Origin: a virus
Strand: one strand, 5' to 3'
Length of the DNA: 37,575 nucleotides
Virus record (IMG/VR): IMGVR_UViG_3300028840_007509
Coordinates: 1 to 37,575 of that record
This document shows, one piece after another, positions 23,006 through 31,474 of this stretch; the first letter of the stretch is position 1, and each line of letters starts with the position of its first letter. The notes beneath the pieces were generated by a model, which saw only the letters and a program-made list of their open reading frames with translations, searched no databases and was not told the DNA's origin. The position numbers and the translations under genes are program-made.

Positions 23006-24139
23006 ATGGCTCTGTATCCGAATTATGACAGAGATGACATTTTCAAGCCAATTGGCAAGAGCATTGCAAGATTCAATGAGCTTGTCATTCAAGAGGCTGA
23101 CCAAGAGACCATTTTCAGTGAGCAAATCACAGAGTCCAATGAGTCAGTTGAGACAAGAAATTTCCTCAAAGACATCATGGATGAGAGAGCAAGGCTGAGA
23201 GACAAGTTTGAGACCATGAGGACTGAGGCTGTTGAGGCAGTCATCGGATACTTGACCACAGGTGTTGCTGAGATGCTTGATGTCATTCCTCTTGGTGTTG
23301 AGGACTTGCTTGCTGAGGTCTTGGATGCTCTTGAGGATGCCATGTACCTGAATGGTGACAAGGTTGATTGCCAGGTTGTCTTGCCACCTGAGTCACCACC
23401 ACCTGGTGCACCTGACACCAATGCTGACATTGACAATCAAGGTGTTGGCAGTATGATTGTCGCTGACACATATCCTCAGCAGGTACATGATGAGCTTGAT
23501 TGGGAAATTGAGTGTTTCAATGATGCAGTTGAAGGCTCTGAGCTCTGGACAGTCAAGAATGACAAAGAGGATGGACTTGGCACACTGACCACAGGTGTGC
23601 TTTTCTCAGATGCTGCTGAGAAATATGGTCACACCTTTCAGATTGATGACCTGGATGCAATTCAGGAAGGTCAAGACCCTCTTGCCTCTTTCAGCAACTT
23701 TGTCCTGAATGGTGCTGTCAAGAGACTGGGCAATGAGTACAGCACAGCAGCTCTCAACAGAAGTAACTCAGACTTTTATGGTGTGTATTATTACACACTG
23801 ACAGACATTGGTGGTGGCAACAGACAGGTTGATGTGTACCTGGATTCTGGTCATACCATCAAAGTGGCAACTGGCACAAGAGCAGGTGATGGCACAGTCA
23901 TTCTGGCTGCAGTTGGTGGCTCAGGTCTGACAGGCTCTGTTGACATTGTGTACTCTGCAGACACAAGCACCAGTGTCAAGTATCCTTTCAAATTCAAAGT
24001 TGGTGACAGGTACTATTTCAAGAGCTCTGTTGAGACTCCAAAGATTTGGCAGAAATTCTTTGTTGACCAGTTTGACAGAGCTTTGCCTTGTGGCACACCT
24101 GTGACAGTGCTTGAGTCATGGGCTCAGCCAGCACCATAA
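23006..24139 (+). CDS. Tail-tip protein of unknown function (377 aa)
   Basis: ATG at 23006 follows AAAAGGGGGCTCTG. The first 110 residues are helical (LRDKFETMRTEAVEAVIGYLTTG, in parts). A Pro-rich linker (PPESPPPGAPD near residue 127) leads to an all-beta C-terminal half with Gly-rich repeats (GGGNRQVDVYLDSGHTIKV in parts). This layout, helix then linker then beta, is common in baseplate or fibre-like proteins. The function is unknown. Confidence 0.7.
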   Translation: MALYPNYDRDDIFKPIGKSIARFNELVIQEADQETIFSEQITESNESVETRNFLKDIMDERARLRDKFETMRTEAVEAVIGYLTTGVAEMLDVIPLGVEDLLAEVLDALEDAMYLNGDKVDCQVVLPPESPPPGAPDTNADIDNQGVGSMIVADTYPQQVHDELDWEIECFNDAVEGSELWTVKNDKEDGLGTLTTGVLFSDAAEKYGHTFQIDDLDAIQEGQDPLASFSNFVLNGAVKRLGNEYSTAALNRSNSDFYGVYYYTLTDIGGGNRQVDVYLDSGHTIKVATGTRAGDGTVILAAVGGSGLTGSVDIVYSADTSTSVKYPFKFKVGDRYYFKSSVETPKIWQKFFVDQFDRALPCGTPVTVLESWAQPAP

Positions 24140-24154
24140 CATGAGGATGAGCAT

Positions 24155-25423
24155 TTGAATAGAAAGACAACACTGCCAACATTCAGACCAGGCATGAAGA
24201 AAATCAAAGCCTCTGACCTCAATGCCATTGTTGCTGAGGTTGAGAGGCTGAGAAACATCCAGGCAGACAAGCAGTCTGACATTGTGGTGACTGTCACCAA
24301 GAATGGTCTGCTCATTGGCAGAAGAAGAGCTGTGCTGCTGATTGATGACAAGTATCTGCTGGACAGTGCAGCCAACCAGAGTGACAGAGTCCGGAGAAAG
24401 TGTGACCTCAAAGAAGGTGACATTGCAGACCTCATCAGAATCAGAGCAGTACCTGGTGGCTCTGAGAGAAAGCAAGGCATTTCCAGGTATCTGCCAGGAT
24501 ACAAGGTCATGCTCTTTGTCAATCCGATTGATGAGCAAGGTGGTGAAGGTGGCTGGGTCACAGATGCTGGCAAAGGCTTTGACCATACTGAAAAGAAAGA
24601 CAGCCTTGCAATTGCACCACCAATCAGGAGAGTTGCTCAATGGGGCACTCTGATTCAACTCACAGATGACGATGTCTCAGTCCAGACTGAGGATGGTGAT
24701 GGTTTCACCATTGTCAATGTCAGAGATGATGCTCATTTCCACAAGGATGAAGAGCATGATGGCAGAGTGTTTTTCACACTCACACCACCTGGTGATGTGC
24801 CAACTGGGTACCCGATTTGCGGAGAGATGGTCAATGACCCAAGGCTGCAGGATTTTGACACAAGACTTGGCAGAGAATCAGGTGAGTGGAGACCTCAGCT
24901 TGTAATTCCAAACCTGGACATTCCTGGTGAAATATACACACCTTGGGACACAGCTCAATTCAGCTTTCCACCTGTGATGAGAATTCCAGGCTCATCAATC
25001 ATGGCATATGACTTTGGCAAGATTGGAAAAGAAGAGGCATGGTCTGCACATTATCAACCACAGCACTGGCTTGAGAGTTATGGTCTTGGATTCCTCATCA
25101 AGTATTCTGCAGAAAACACCACAGGCTCACCACAGAATGCATACTTTGACATGCTTTGGAAAGTTGCCAACAATGGTGGTGACATCAGCACTGCTGGTTT
25201 CAACACAGCAGCTTTCACTCTGCCTGTACCTGCAGGCTCAGCCACCACAACTCTCAGACATGCATATGTTGGCTTTGTCAATCCTCTGCAGTACATTGAC
25301 AAGAGCCTGGTTGTTTTGAGAAGGTTTGCAAGAAGAGCCACAAACATTCTGGACACACTCACTGGCTCATGTTATGTGATTGAAGTCAAGATGATATTCA
25401 TGGTTGTGGTGGTGCCACCGTAA
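24155..25423 (+). CDS. Putative tail/baseplate protein (422 aa)
   Basis: TTG at 24155 follows GAGGATGAGCA. The N-terminal RPGMKKIKASDLNAIVAEVERL (shown in parts: FRPGMK, then ASDLNAI) is a motif seen at the start of several phage tail proteins. The middle is beta-rich and includes GFTIVNVRDDAHFH. The C-terminal segment is hydrophobic (VIEVKMIFMVVVVPP). No enzyme signature is seen. The stop overlaps the next ATG (TAATG). Confidence 0.7.
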   Translation: MNRKTTLPTFRPGMKKIKASDLNAIVAEVERLRNIQADKQSDIVVTVTKNGLLIGRRRAVLLIDDKYLLDSAANQSDRVRRKCDLKEGDIADLIRIRAVPGGSERKQGISRYLPGYKVMLFVNPIDEQGGEGGWVTDAGKGFDHTEKKDSLAIAPPIRRVAQWGTLIQLTDDDVSVQTEDGDGFTIVNVRDDAHFHKDEEHDGRVFFTLTPPGDVPTGYPICGEMVNDPRLQDFDTRLGRESGEWRPQLVIPNLDIPGEIYTPWDTAQFSFPPVMRIPGSSIMAYDFGKIGKEEAWSAHYQPQHWLESYGLGFLIKYSAENTTGSPQNAYFDMLWKVANNGGDISTAGFNTAAFTLPVPAGSATTTLRHAYVGFVNPLQYIDKSLVVLRRFARRATNILDTLTGSCYVIEVKMIFMVVVVPP

Positions 25424-26121
25424 TGAGTGAAAGATTTGGACAGATTCCGGTTGGTGGTCTTGTCTCTGGCTTGAAACTTGAGCACTTGTCATCAAGTCAA
25501 GTGAAAGTGCATCCAGGTTTCTGTGCAATTGGAAATGCTCTTTTCATCAAGCTGACAGAGGCAATTACAGGTGACATCACTCAAGACCTTGACATTGGCA
25601 CAGAGGAAGCATCAACCTGGTATTTTGTGCATCTCTGTTTGAATCCTGAGACACTGGATGTCTTTCTCAAATTCAGCAAAGCTCTTGACAGACCTGCAGT
25701 GGCTGATGACATCATCACCAAGAGAATTGGTGCAGTCAGAAATGATGCCAATTCCAACCTGCTGAAATTCCACCAGGTTGGTGCAAGCAATGACAGAGAA
25801 TATCATTGGCTTGAGGACAGAGAGACTGTCTTGAAAGTCCTCAGTGATGGCACAAGCCAAACTTGGCAGCCAATTGACTGCAAGCCTCTTGTGCCTGAGA
25901 CTGCAGAGCTGACACTCATCACTCATTATGAGACAGGTCAAGCTGCTGCAGAAATCAGACCAAAAGATGAAACCATGAGCACCTATGTCTTGACATCTTA
26001 TGGTGGTGACTCAAGAGCAGATTACATCAAGCCAGGTACTGACAGACTGCTTGAGTATATTCACAATGCAACCAATGGACACTTGTATGTCTTTGTGCTT
26101 GGTTTCAGAGAAGAATTGTGA
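25423..26121 (+). CDS. Putative tail fibre/receptor-associated protein (232 aa)
   Basis: ATG at 25423 shares a base with the preceding stop. The first 100 residues follow a tail-fibre-type N-terminal pattern: VKVHPGFCAIGNALFIKLTEAI (in parts), then TWYFVHLCLNPET, an Ile/Thr-rich strand and KRIGAVRNDANSNLLKF. Such proteins attach fibres to the tail tip in many phages. No receptor-binding or enzymatic domain can be named. Confidence 0.65.
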   Translation: MSERFGQIPVGGLVSGLKLEHLSSSQVKVHPGFCAIGNALFIKLTEAITGDITQDLDIGTEEASTWYFVHLCLNPETLDVFLKFSKALDRPAVADDIITKRIGAVRNDANSNLLKFHQVGASNDREYHWLEDRETVLKVLSDGTSQTWQPIDCKPLVPETAELTLITHYETGQAAAEIRPKDETMSTYVLTSYGGDSRADYIKPGTDRLLEYIHNATNGHLYVFVLGFREEL

Positions 26122-26128
26122 GAATACC

Positions 26129-26455
26129 ATGCTTGAGAAAGAGGACTTGGACAGCATCAAAGACCTGATTGCCACTCCAATGACTGAGGCAATGAGAGCT
26201 CAGAAAGAGCTCTTTGATGAAAAGCTCACAAGTCTTGGCAGGTCAATTGATACAGTCCGGAAAGACCAGGAAACTCAAATCAAACATTGCCAGAAAACCA
26301 CAAGAGAGATGCTGGATTTCAAGACAGGTACATCTCTCAGAGTCCAGGCTCTTGAGAAAGATGCCACCAAGAAAGACAAGAGGACTTGGGCAGTCATTCT
26401 GGCAGTGGTGACTCTTGGAATGTCAGTCATTGTCAAGTGGGTTTTCAAGTTATGA
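26129..26455 (+). CDS. Coiled-coil protein with one C-terminal transmembrane segment, XhlA/holin-like (108 aa)
   Basis: ATG at 26129 is the first sensible start downstream of the fibre gene; the binding site is weak. The first 80 residues are a charged amphipathic helix, and the last 23 form a single hydrophobic segment (AVILAVVTLGMSVIVKWVF). This layout is that of XhlA-type proteins, which act with a holin in host lysis. The stop overlaps the next small gene (ATGA). Confidence 0.6.
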   Translation: MLEKEDLDSIKDLIATPMTEAMRAQKELFDEKLTSLGRSIDTVRKDQETQIKHCQKTTREMLDFKTGTSLRVQALEKDATKKDKRTWAVILAVVTLGMSVIVKWVFKL

Positions 26456-26556
26456 TGAGACACAGACCATTTCAGGATTGGACACCAAGCAAGTGCTTGA
26501 AGATGCTTTTCTGGCTTGCAGTCATCCTGTATTGCATAGGATGCTGCATTTATTGA
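26452..26556 (+). CDS. Tiny one-helix membrane protein (34 aa)
   Basis: ATG at 26452 (or 26455) overlaps the upstream stop as ATGA and opens into 34 codons. About 15 soluble residues (RHRPFQDWTPSK) are followed by one hydrophobic segment rich in Cys (MLFWLAVILYCIGCCIY). The stop is followed within 3 nt by the ribosome binding site of the next gene (GAAAGGGGGTGAG). Size, topology and location between two membrane-associated genes suggest a role in lysis. Confidence 0.6.
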   Translation: MMRHRPFQDWTPSKCLKMLFWLAVILYCIGCCIY

Positions 26557-26569
26557 AAGGGGGTGAGCT

Positions 26570-27172
26570 GTGAGGACAGCCACAATGCTTGTCATGGTGC
26601 TGGCATTCTGCCTGCTCATGGCAGGTTGCTTGGCTCTCACACCAGAGCAAGGTGAGAGACTTGAGAGCATGAATCAGAGGATGGCAGCCATCAACGATGA
26701 GATGGTGAAAGTCCAGAGCCAAATGGAAAGGCTCAAAGAGAGAAAGGCAGAGCTGCTTGAGAGGCTCAAGAATGGTGAGCTCTCTGCAGAGGATGCTGCT
26801 GAGTTGATTGCAACTGTCTCAACTGAATTTGAAGAGGCTGTGGCTCATTACAACAGACTTGTGAGTGAAGGCAAAGCACTGGCACAGGACATCAAAGCTT
26901 TAAGTGACTCAGGGCTGCCTTGGTGGTCAATTGCCATCAAGGTGGCACTTGCTGCTGCAGGCTTGTACCTTGGCAACAAAAATAAAGTGCTTGGTGCTGG
27001 CATACAGCTCTTGACCAAGGCGATTGAGACAGGCTCAATCAGAGACAAGAAAGAGGATGAGCTCAAAGACCTCTCACCTGGTGAAATTGCCTGCTTGATG
27101 AAAAAAGACATCAAGAAAAGAGTCAAGAATGGCAGCAATCCAGAGGTTGAAAAGGTTGTGCTGAAGATGTAA
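26570..27172 (+). CDS. Putative lipoprotein with coiled coil and a second membrane segment (200 aa)
   Basis: GTG at 26570 follows GAAAGGGGGTGAGCT. Residues 2-20 form a lipoprotein signal with the lipobox LMAGC, so the mature protein would be lipid-anchored at Cys20. Residues 27-110 are a heptad-rich coiled coil. A hydrophobic segment (WSIAIKVALAAAGLYLG) begins near residue 124, and the C-terminus is basic. It is the last gene of the late operon. The combination resembles no standard endolysin; a spanin-like or lysis-control role is inferred from position. Confidence 0.65.
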   Translation: MRTATMLVMVLAFCLLMAGCLALTPEQGERLESMNQRMAAINDEMVKVQSQMERLKERKAELLERLKNGELSAEDAAELIATVSTEFEEAVAHYNRLVSEGKALAQDIKALSDSGLPWWSIAIKVALAAAGLYLGNKNKVLGAGIQLLTKAIETGSIRDKKEDELKDLSPGEIACLMKKDIKKRVKNGSNPEVEKVVLKM

Positions 27173-27212
27173 ACTGGCAGCCTTGTTGCTGTACTCACTT
27201 TCTCAAAAGAGG

Positions 27213-27240
27213 ACTGCCTTGAGCTTGTGCTCAGGGCAGT
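27213..27240. terminator. Bidirectional terminator hairpin between convergent operons
   Basis: ACTGCCTTGAGC (27213-27224) pairs with GCTCAGGGCAGT (27229-27240) with one G-T wobble and a 4-nt loop. It is flanked by TTCTCT on the right and, read leftward, by CCTCTTTT, giving modest U-runs both ways. It overlaps the stop codon of the DUF7768 gene and lies 40 nt after the last late gene. Confidence 0.7.
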
Positions 27241-27599
27241 TTCTCTGTCTCTTGCCTGGTGAAAGAGCCATCCGGATTCTCAAGCACCAGGTAAATTGGA
27301 ATTCCAAAGGTCTTGGCAGCATCCTCAATTTCATCTTTCATGCCATCAGAGATGCCATGCTTGACACCAAACCAGAGCTGCCTGCAAAATGAGAGAAAGA
27401 CCTTGCCTGCTCTGAGTCCTTGACTTCTCTGGACAGCATCAACATCATCCAGAAACTGAGTGAAAAGCAAGTGTGGTGCAAAAGGCGCAAAGCCTTCATC
27501 CACGGCATACCTGCAGAGCCTTCTGGCATACCTGCAATGCAGCTCTCTCTGTTCTGGTGACTCTGCTGCATAAGGTGAGCAAATAAATACTGGTTTCAT
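27231..27599 (-). CDS. DUF7768 / nucleoside-deoxyribosyltransferase-like protein (122 aa)
   Basis: ATG at 27599 overlaps the upstream stop as ATGA and follows GAGAGGATGATG. The sequence KPVFICSPYAA, RYARRLCRYAVDEGF, then APHLLFTQFLDD is that of DUF7768/DUF4406 proteins, a Rossmann-like fold related to nucleoside 2-deoxyribosyltransferases. Later residues (GISDGMKDEIEDAA) match the family pattern. Members are thought to act on nucleotides in phages, with unproven activity. It is the last gene of the leftward operon. Confidence 0.8.
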   Translation of the reverse strand: MKPVFICSPYAAESPEQRELHCRYARRLCRYAVDEGFAPFAPHLLFTQFLDDVDAVQRSQGLRAGKVFLSFCRQLWFGVKHGISDGMKDEIEDAAKTFGIPIYLVLENPDGSFTRQETEKLP

Positions 27600-27832
27600 C
27601 TCATCATCCTCTCTGCCATGCTTGACAATTGACTGTAAATGTTCTGACCATGAATTTCAATCTGCTGGTGAGTTGGCAATGTTGCAACTTGCTCATTCAA
27701 AGCAATGAGCTGCTCTCTGATGTCAAGCAGCAGCTCTGTCTGCAGCTCTTTGACCATCCAGCACTTCTTGTCCTCATCCACAAAGTGCTCAGGTTTTTCA
27801 AGCATCCTCATTATCACATCTCTTGTTTTCAT
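27596..27832 (-). CDS. Small helical protein (78 aa)
   Basis: ATG at 27832 follows AAGAAAGGATGACAGA; the longer frame upstream only re-reads the methyltransferase. The protein is mostly helical (KCWMVKELQTELLLDIREQLIAL in parts) and has no recognised domain. It is in tight overlap with the DUF7768 gene, which supports expression in the same message. Confidence 0.6.
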   Translation of the reverse strand: MKTRDVIMRMLEKPEHFVDEDKKCWMVKELQTELLLDIREQLIALNEQVATLPTHQQIEIHGQNIYSQLSSMAERMMR

Positions 27833-27836
27833 TCTG

Positions 27837-28843
27837 TCATCCTTTCTTGAAAACCATGACAGGCTCTGTCTTGAATTTGTCCAGACCTGAGCCAAAGCCA
27901 CTGAATCTGATTTGCAGCATTTCCTTGAGCCAGAGACCTGCCTGCTGAGCAAGCTGCCTGGTCTCAGTCACAAGAGGAAAGTGCTGCTGACCAATCTTGA
28001 CATCCTGAATGTTGACAATGAAAAGACCACCAGACTCAAGGCAGTCAGCCACCTTCTCAATGGTGACCTGCCAGAATCCTCTGAGCCAGCTCTCAAAGTC
28101 CGGATACCTGTGACAGCTCTGAGTTGGCTCATCAGAGTATATTTCCTTTTTGAAATAAGGTGGTGATGTGAAAGCCAACTGAAAGGTGCCTGGAATCTGA
28201 GCATCCTCAAAAGGCTTGCAAATGAGCTTGACCTTGTGAGACTGTCCAAGGAAATCAGCCATGCTTGCATTGGCAAGACAAGTCTTGATGGCTTGATGGC
28301 AGGGTCAATGCCAACATACTCAGCCTCTCTGTCAAGAGCCAGAAAGCCAAGCAGTCTGCCACCATAACCTGTGGACGGGTCAAGCACTCTCTTGCCACTC
28401 AGATATTTCTCATATACAGCCTTGGCTGCAGCAGGTCTGAAATTTGAGCAGACTTGAGTGCCATTGACAATCTTGAGCTTGTTGAGCACACTGACATCTG
28501 TGATTTTGCCAGTGGTCTCAAGAGCCAACCTGATGGCTTTTCTCAAGGACTTGTCAATGAGAAATGACTCAACTGCTGACCTCATCCGGAAAGCATGAGA
28601 GCTGAAAATGTGAGAATGAAAGTGGTTGGCAATGGCTGTGCCTGTGCTCTCAATTTCAATTTCAGTGGTCTTGAGCTCAGTGAAAAGCACCTGCTGTGGC
28701 TCATTGATGTTGGCTCTGCTTTCCTGCAGCTTGTAAAACTCTGCCAGCAGCTCATGTGGTCTGAGCTTTGGAAATGGAAAGCCTGCTTTCCTGTAATAAG
28801 TGAATGCCTGGTCAATGAGTGCATCATGCTGGTCTTGTCTCAT
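27837..28843 (-). pseudogene. DNA methyltransferase (TSPPYF type) split by an 8-bp tandem duplication
   Basis: ATG at 28843 follows GAGAGGACAGA. The first part has an N-terminal helical region and motif I VLDPSTGYGGRLLG (residues 153-166), followed by YVGIDPAIK. The frame then breaks, and the catalytic motif TSPPYF plus a C-terminal half continue in another frame (27837-28262). The break coincides with the direct repeat CTTGATGG at 28284-28299. Deleting one copy restores a 332-residue protein that reads GIDPAIKTCLANASMADF, exactly the family pattern. Motif I before motif IV with TSPPY suggests amino-methylation of adenine or N4-cytosine. As written it cannot make a full enzyme; slippage in the repeat could restore it. 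Confidence 0.85.
28284..28299. repeat. 8-bp tandem direct repeat (CTTGATGG twice) causing the methyltransferase frameshift
   Basis: Two adjacent copies of CTTGATGG lie at 28284-28291 and 28292-28299. Eight bases add a frameshift of +2 to the coding strand. Removing a copy leaves 999 nt from start to stop, an exact number of codons. The repeat is therefore the whole cause of the break. Confidence 0.9.
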
Positions 28844-28852
28844 TCTGTCCTC

Positions 28853-30190
28853 TCAGAACAGAGTGTCTTGGACATATTCAGCCCACTTGCTGATTCTGGC
28901 TCTGGCAACCTCAGCATGACCTGGATTGAGCTCAAAGCAGAGACTGTCTCTCTGCAGCAGCACAGCAGCAACACCAGTGGTGCCTGAGCCAGCATAAGGG
29001 TCAACCACCAGGTCACCTTTCCTGCTGCCAAGCTCAATCAGGTATGACATGAGCTTGACAGGCTTGACTGTTGGATGTGGATTTCTCTGCTTGGCTTTGA
29101 TGCTGCCATACTTGCCGCAGACATCATCATCAGTGTTGTTGAGTCCACCACCACCTTTGGTCTGCTGCTCTGGCAAATAATCACAGCCTTTGTTTTTCTC
29201 AGCCTTGGATGGCTTTGGCACAATCAGACAAGGAAAACATCTCTGCACTGCATCAGGCATGGTCTTGAGTTTCTCAGCAAACCAGGCATCCAGGTCAAAG
29301 TATCTGCTGAAAGAACCTGAATCACCATACAAATCACGATGATGTTTGTTTGCATTACCAAATATGGTCTTGTCTTTGTCTTGACTTGTTTCTTTTTTAT
29401 TTCCTGCTGATTGAACAATCCGCCCATCATTCAATATATCATCTGAGCAGAGCAGGTTGGCAGGAAATCTTGACTCAGTCTCAACTGTCTCACCTTTTCT
29501 TGAGTGGTCAAACTTGCCAAGAGTATGACCTGAGCTGCTCATCCTGTCTGGGCCCTTGACAGTTTCATCAACCACAGGAATTCTGCAGTCATCAAGCCAT
29601 GTGATGCCTTTGCAATTCTTGAGAGCCTGAGCCACAAAGGTCTTTTCATCCATTGGTTTCATGGCAACCAGAATTGCCTCAAGAGCTGGCTTTGGCTGAA
29701 AGCCACCAAAGCTGCCTTGCAACCTCTGTGCATCCGGATGAGTAAAGCTGTCATATTTCTGATGGTGCTTGGTGACATTGTATCCTTTGTCAGAGGTCAT
29801 GCCACCAAGCCCTTTGACCTCTTCAATGCTGTCAGGCTCTCTGTGCCTTTTCTCAATGAATTTGGCAATGTTCTGAGCCTTTGGAAAGCCTGATGCATAA
29901 CACCACCATATTGGACTGAAATGAATCCAGAAACCTGCCTGCTCAAGCTTTGCTGCCATTCTGTACAATTGGTCAAGCCTCACACCTGACATGACAAAAG
30001 CAAAGGCACCAGGCTTGAGGACTCTGAGACATTCCTCAAAGACCTCAGTGCTTGGCAAGGCTTTGTCCCACCTTTTGCCCATGAATGAAATGCCATACGG
30101 CGGGTCAGTCACAATCAGGTCAACTGACTCAGGTGCCAGTGTTGCCAACAAGTCCAGGCAGTCACCTTGCTCAACTTGCCACATGCTCAT
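28853..30190 (-). CDS. DNA methyltransferase, N6-adenine beta-class type (445 aa)
   Basis: The order of motifs is catalytic TDPPYG (residues 28-33) near the N-terminus, then a long middle with the likely target-recognition region, then HPTVKPVKLM (motif X region) and VVDPYAGSGTTG (motif I, from residue 395), the order of beta-class amino-methyltransferases such as many N6-adenine enzymes. The target sequence cannot be read from the protein. It overlaps the ASCH gene by 20 nt; ATG at 30184 is an alternative start since no strong binding site is visible. Codon use in the middle (29300-29450) is more A/T-rich than the neighbourhood. Confidence 0.9.
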   Translation of the reverse strand: MSMWQVEQGDCLDLLATLAPESVDLIVTDPPYGISFMGKRWDKALPSTEVFEECLRVLKPGAFAFVMSGVRLDQLYRMAAKLEQAGFWIHFSPIWWCYASGFPKAQNIAKFIEKRHREPDSIEEVKGLGGMTSDKGYNVTKHHQKYDSFTHPDAQRLQGSFGGFQPKPALEAILVAMKPMDEKTFVAQALKNCKGITWLDDCRIPVVDETVKGPDRMSSSGHTLGKFDHSRKGETVETESRFPANLLCSDDILNDGRIVQSAGNKKETSQDKDKTIFGNANKHHRDLYGDSGSFSRYFDLDAWFAEKLKTMPDAVQRCFPCLIVPKPSKAEKNKGCDYLPEQQTKGGGGLNNTDDDVCGKYGSIKAKQRNPHPTVKPVKLMSYLIELGSRKGDLVVDPYAGSGTTGVAAVLLQRDSLCFELNPGHAEVARARISKWAEYVQDTLF

Positions 30191-30533
30191 ATTTCACAGC
30201 CACCAATTCAAACTCAATGACCCAGACTGATGCACCACAAGACCTGTCCTGCATGAGCTGCACAAACTCTCTCAGGTCTTTCCAATACATGGTGCCACCT
30301 TCGGCAATAAATTCTGCCTCAGTCATGTGACAAGGAAACTGCTTGAAAGGCTTTTTGGTCAGCCTGATGATGGCAATGAGCTTGCCACCTGCTCTTGGAT
30401 TCTTGTCATAGGCTTGCACCAGGTCACCTTTCTTGAATTGCTTGGCATATTTGTCTTGCCAGAGCCTTCTGGTCTGAGTTTTCTTGCCTTGCACCAAGGC
30501 ATCCACTGTCCATGCAAATGAGATGATTTTCAT
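30171..30533 (-). CDS. ASCH-domain-like protein (120 aa)
   Basis: ATG at 30533 overlaps the upstream stop as ATGA. The sequence KIISFAWTVDALVQGKKTQT, then RRLWQDKYAKQFKKGDLVQA, then YDKNPRAGGKLIAIIRLTKK follows the ASCH (PUA-like) pattern in which a barrel binds RNA or modified nucleotides. Phage members are often beside DNA-modification genes. The activity here is not shown. A 20-nt overlap joins it to the methyltransferase gene. Confidence 0.75.
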   Translation of the reverse strand: MKIISFAWTVDALVQGKKTQTRRLWQDKYAKQFKKGDLVQAYDKNPRAGGKLIAIIRLTKKPFKQFPCHMTEAEFIAEGGTMYWKDLREFVQLMQDRSCGASVWVIEFELVAVKYEHVAS

Positions 30534-31474
30534 GGTGTCCACTCCACATCTGGAAATTGTAAATATTGTTTGCCATGCCAATAAGGTGCCTTTTTGAGTT
30601 GACCAGGCACACCTATATCATTGCGCCATTGTTTCAAAAACAAAGGCACTTTAGCATCTTTGCAGTCAACCATGATTCCAGTGAGATGGCTATAATGTGG
30701 TGCTCTTGCTTTTCTGCCAGATTCACAACCAACAATGACCCAGTCAAGCTTTTTGTTGTGAATGCCAAGCTCAACTGCATTCAACCATTCACCTTCTGAT
30801 GCAATTGCCAAGTATTTCTTGAGTCTGAGCTCACCAAGCAAAGGCTCAAGACTGACAAAGTGCAGAGCTGCTGGCACTTGCAACAATGTCTTGACTCTGT
30901 CCATGTATTTTGGCAACTCAACAGTGGTGCCAATGCCAACATTTGGCAGAGGTCTTGATGTGAGCTTGTCACCAAGTATTTCAAGCTGCTGCTGAGATGC
31001 CAAAGAGCAGCTTGGTTTGTCCAGGTGCTCAAGCTCATGTGGCTCAATGAAACTGAGCCTCTTGCAGAAATTCAGAGCTCTGTCAATTCTCTTGGTCAGC
31101 ACAAGAAAGAAATGATGCTGGCAGGCTGCAAAGGTTGCAAAGGCATCATAAATGAAATGCTCAGGCACCAGAGGATGAAAGAGGTCATTCCAGACAGACC
31201 AGAGAGTTGGTTTCCGGACTTTGTGAGGCAGCAGGATATTGTCATCAAGCAGTCTGACCTTTCCATTCCACTTGCCATCAGAGGTTGTCAGACCACCATA
31301 CCTTGACCACATCTTGCTGTTTTTCTGATGCTGTCTCATATGGCACTGAGCTGCAGCCCAACACTTGTCACAAGCCTCAGAGACAGGTGTGCATCCTTCA
31401 ACCAGGCTCAGAGCTCTCTGCCACCAGAGACCTCTCTGGATTCTGGCATCTTGTACAAGCTCTTTCAGATTCAT
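30530..31474 (-). CDS. Phage Gp37/Gp68 (DUF5131) family protein (314 aa)
   Basis: ATG at 31474 overlaps the upstream stop as ATGA and follows GAAGGGGGCTGAA. The N-terminus carries SLVEGCTPVSEACDKCWA, the Cys-rich signature of DUF5131, with three Cys spaced as in related radical-type enzymes. Blocks near the middle and end (LVLTKRIDRALNF, GIGTTVE, FVSLEPLLGEL, WVIVGCESG) follow the same family. Members are widespread in phages, and their chemistry is unknown; the Cys cluster suggests an Fe-S or zinc site. Confidence 0.85.
   Translation of the reverse strand: MNLKELVQDARIQRGLWWQRALSLVEGCTPVSEACDKCWAAAQCHMRQHQKNSKMWSRYGGLTTSDGKWNGKVRLLDDNILLPHKVRKPTLWSVWNDLFHPLVPEHFIYDAFATFAACQHHFFLVLTKRIDRALNFCKRLSFIEPHELEHLDKPSCSLASQQQLEILGDKLTSRPLPNVGIGTTVELPKYMDRVKTLLQVPAALHFVSLEPLLGELRLKKYLAIASEGEWLNAVELGIHNKKLDWVIVGCESGRKARAPHYSHLTGIMVDCKDAKVPLFLKQWRNDIGVPGQLKKAPYWHGKQYLQFPDVEWTP

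Noticed and set aside
27968-28263. C-terminal 100 residues of the 28843 frame as a real protein part
   Set aside because: Past the 8-bp duplication the frame reads the methyltransferase out of register and looks random.
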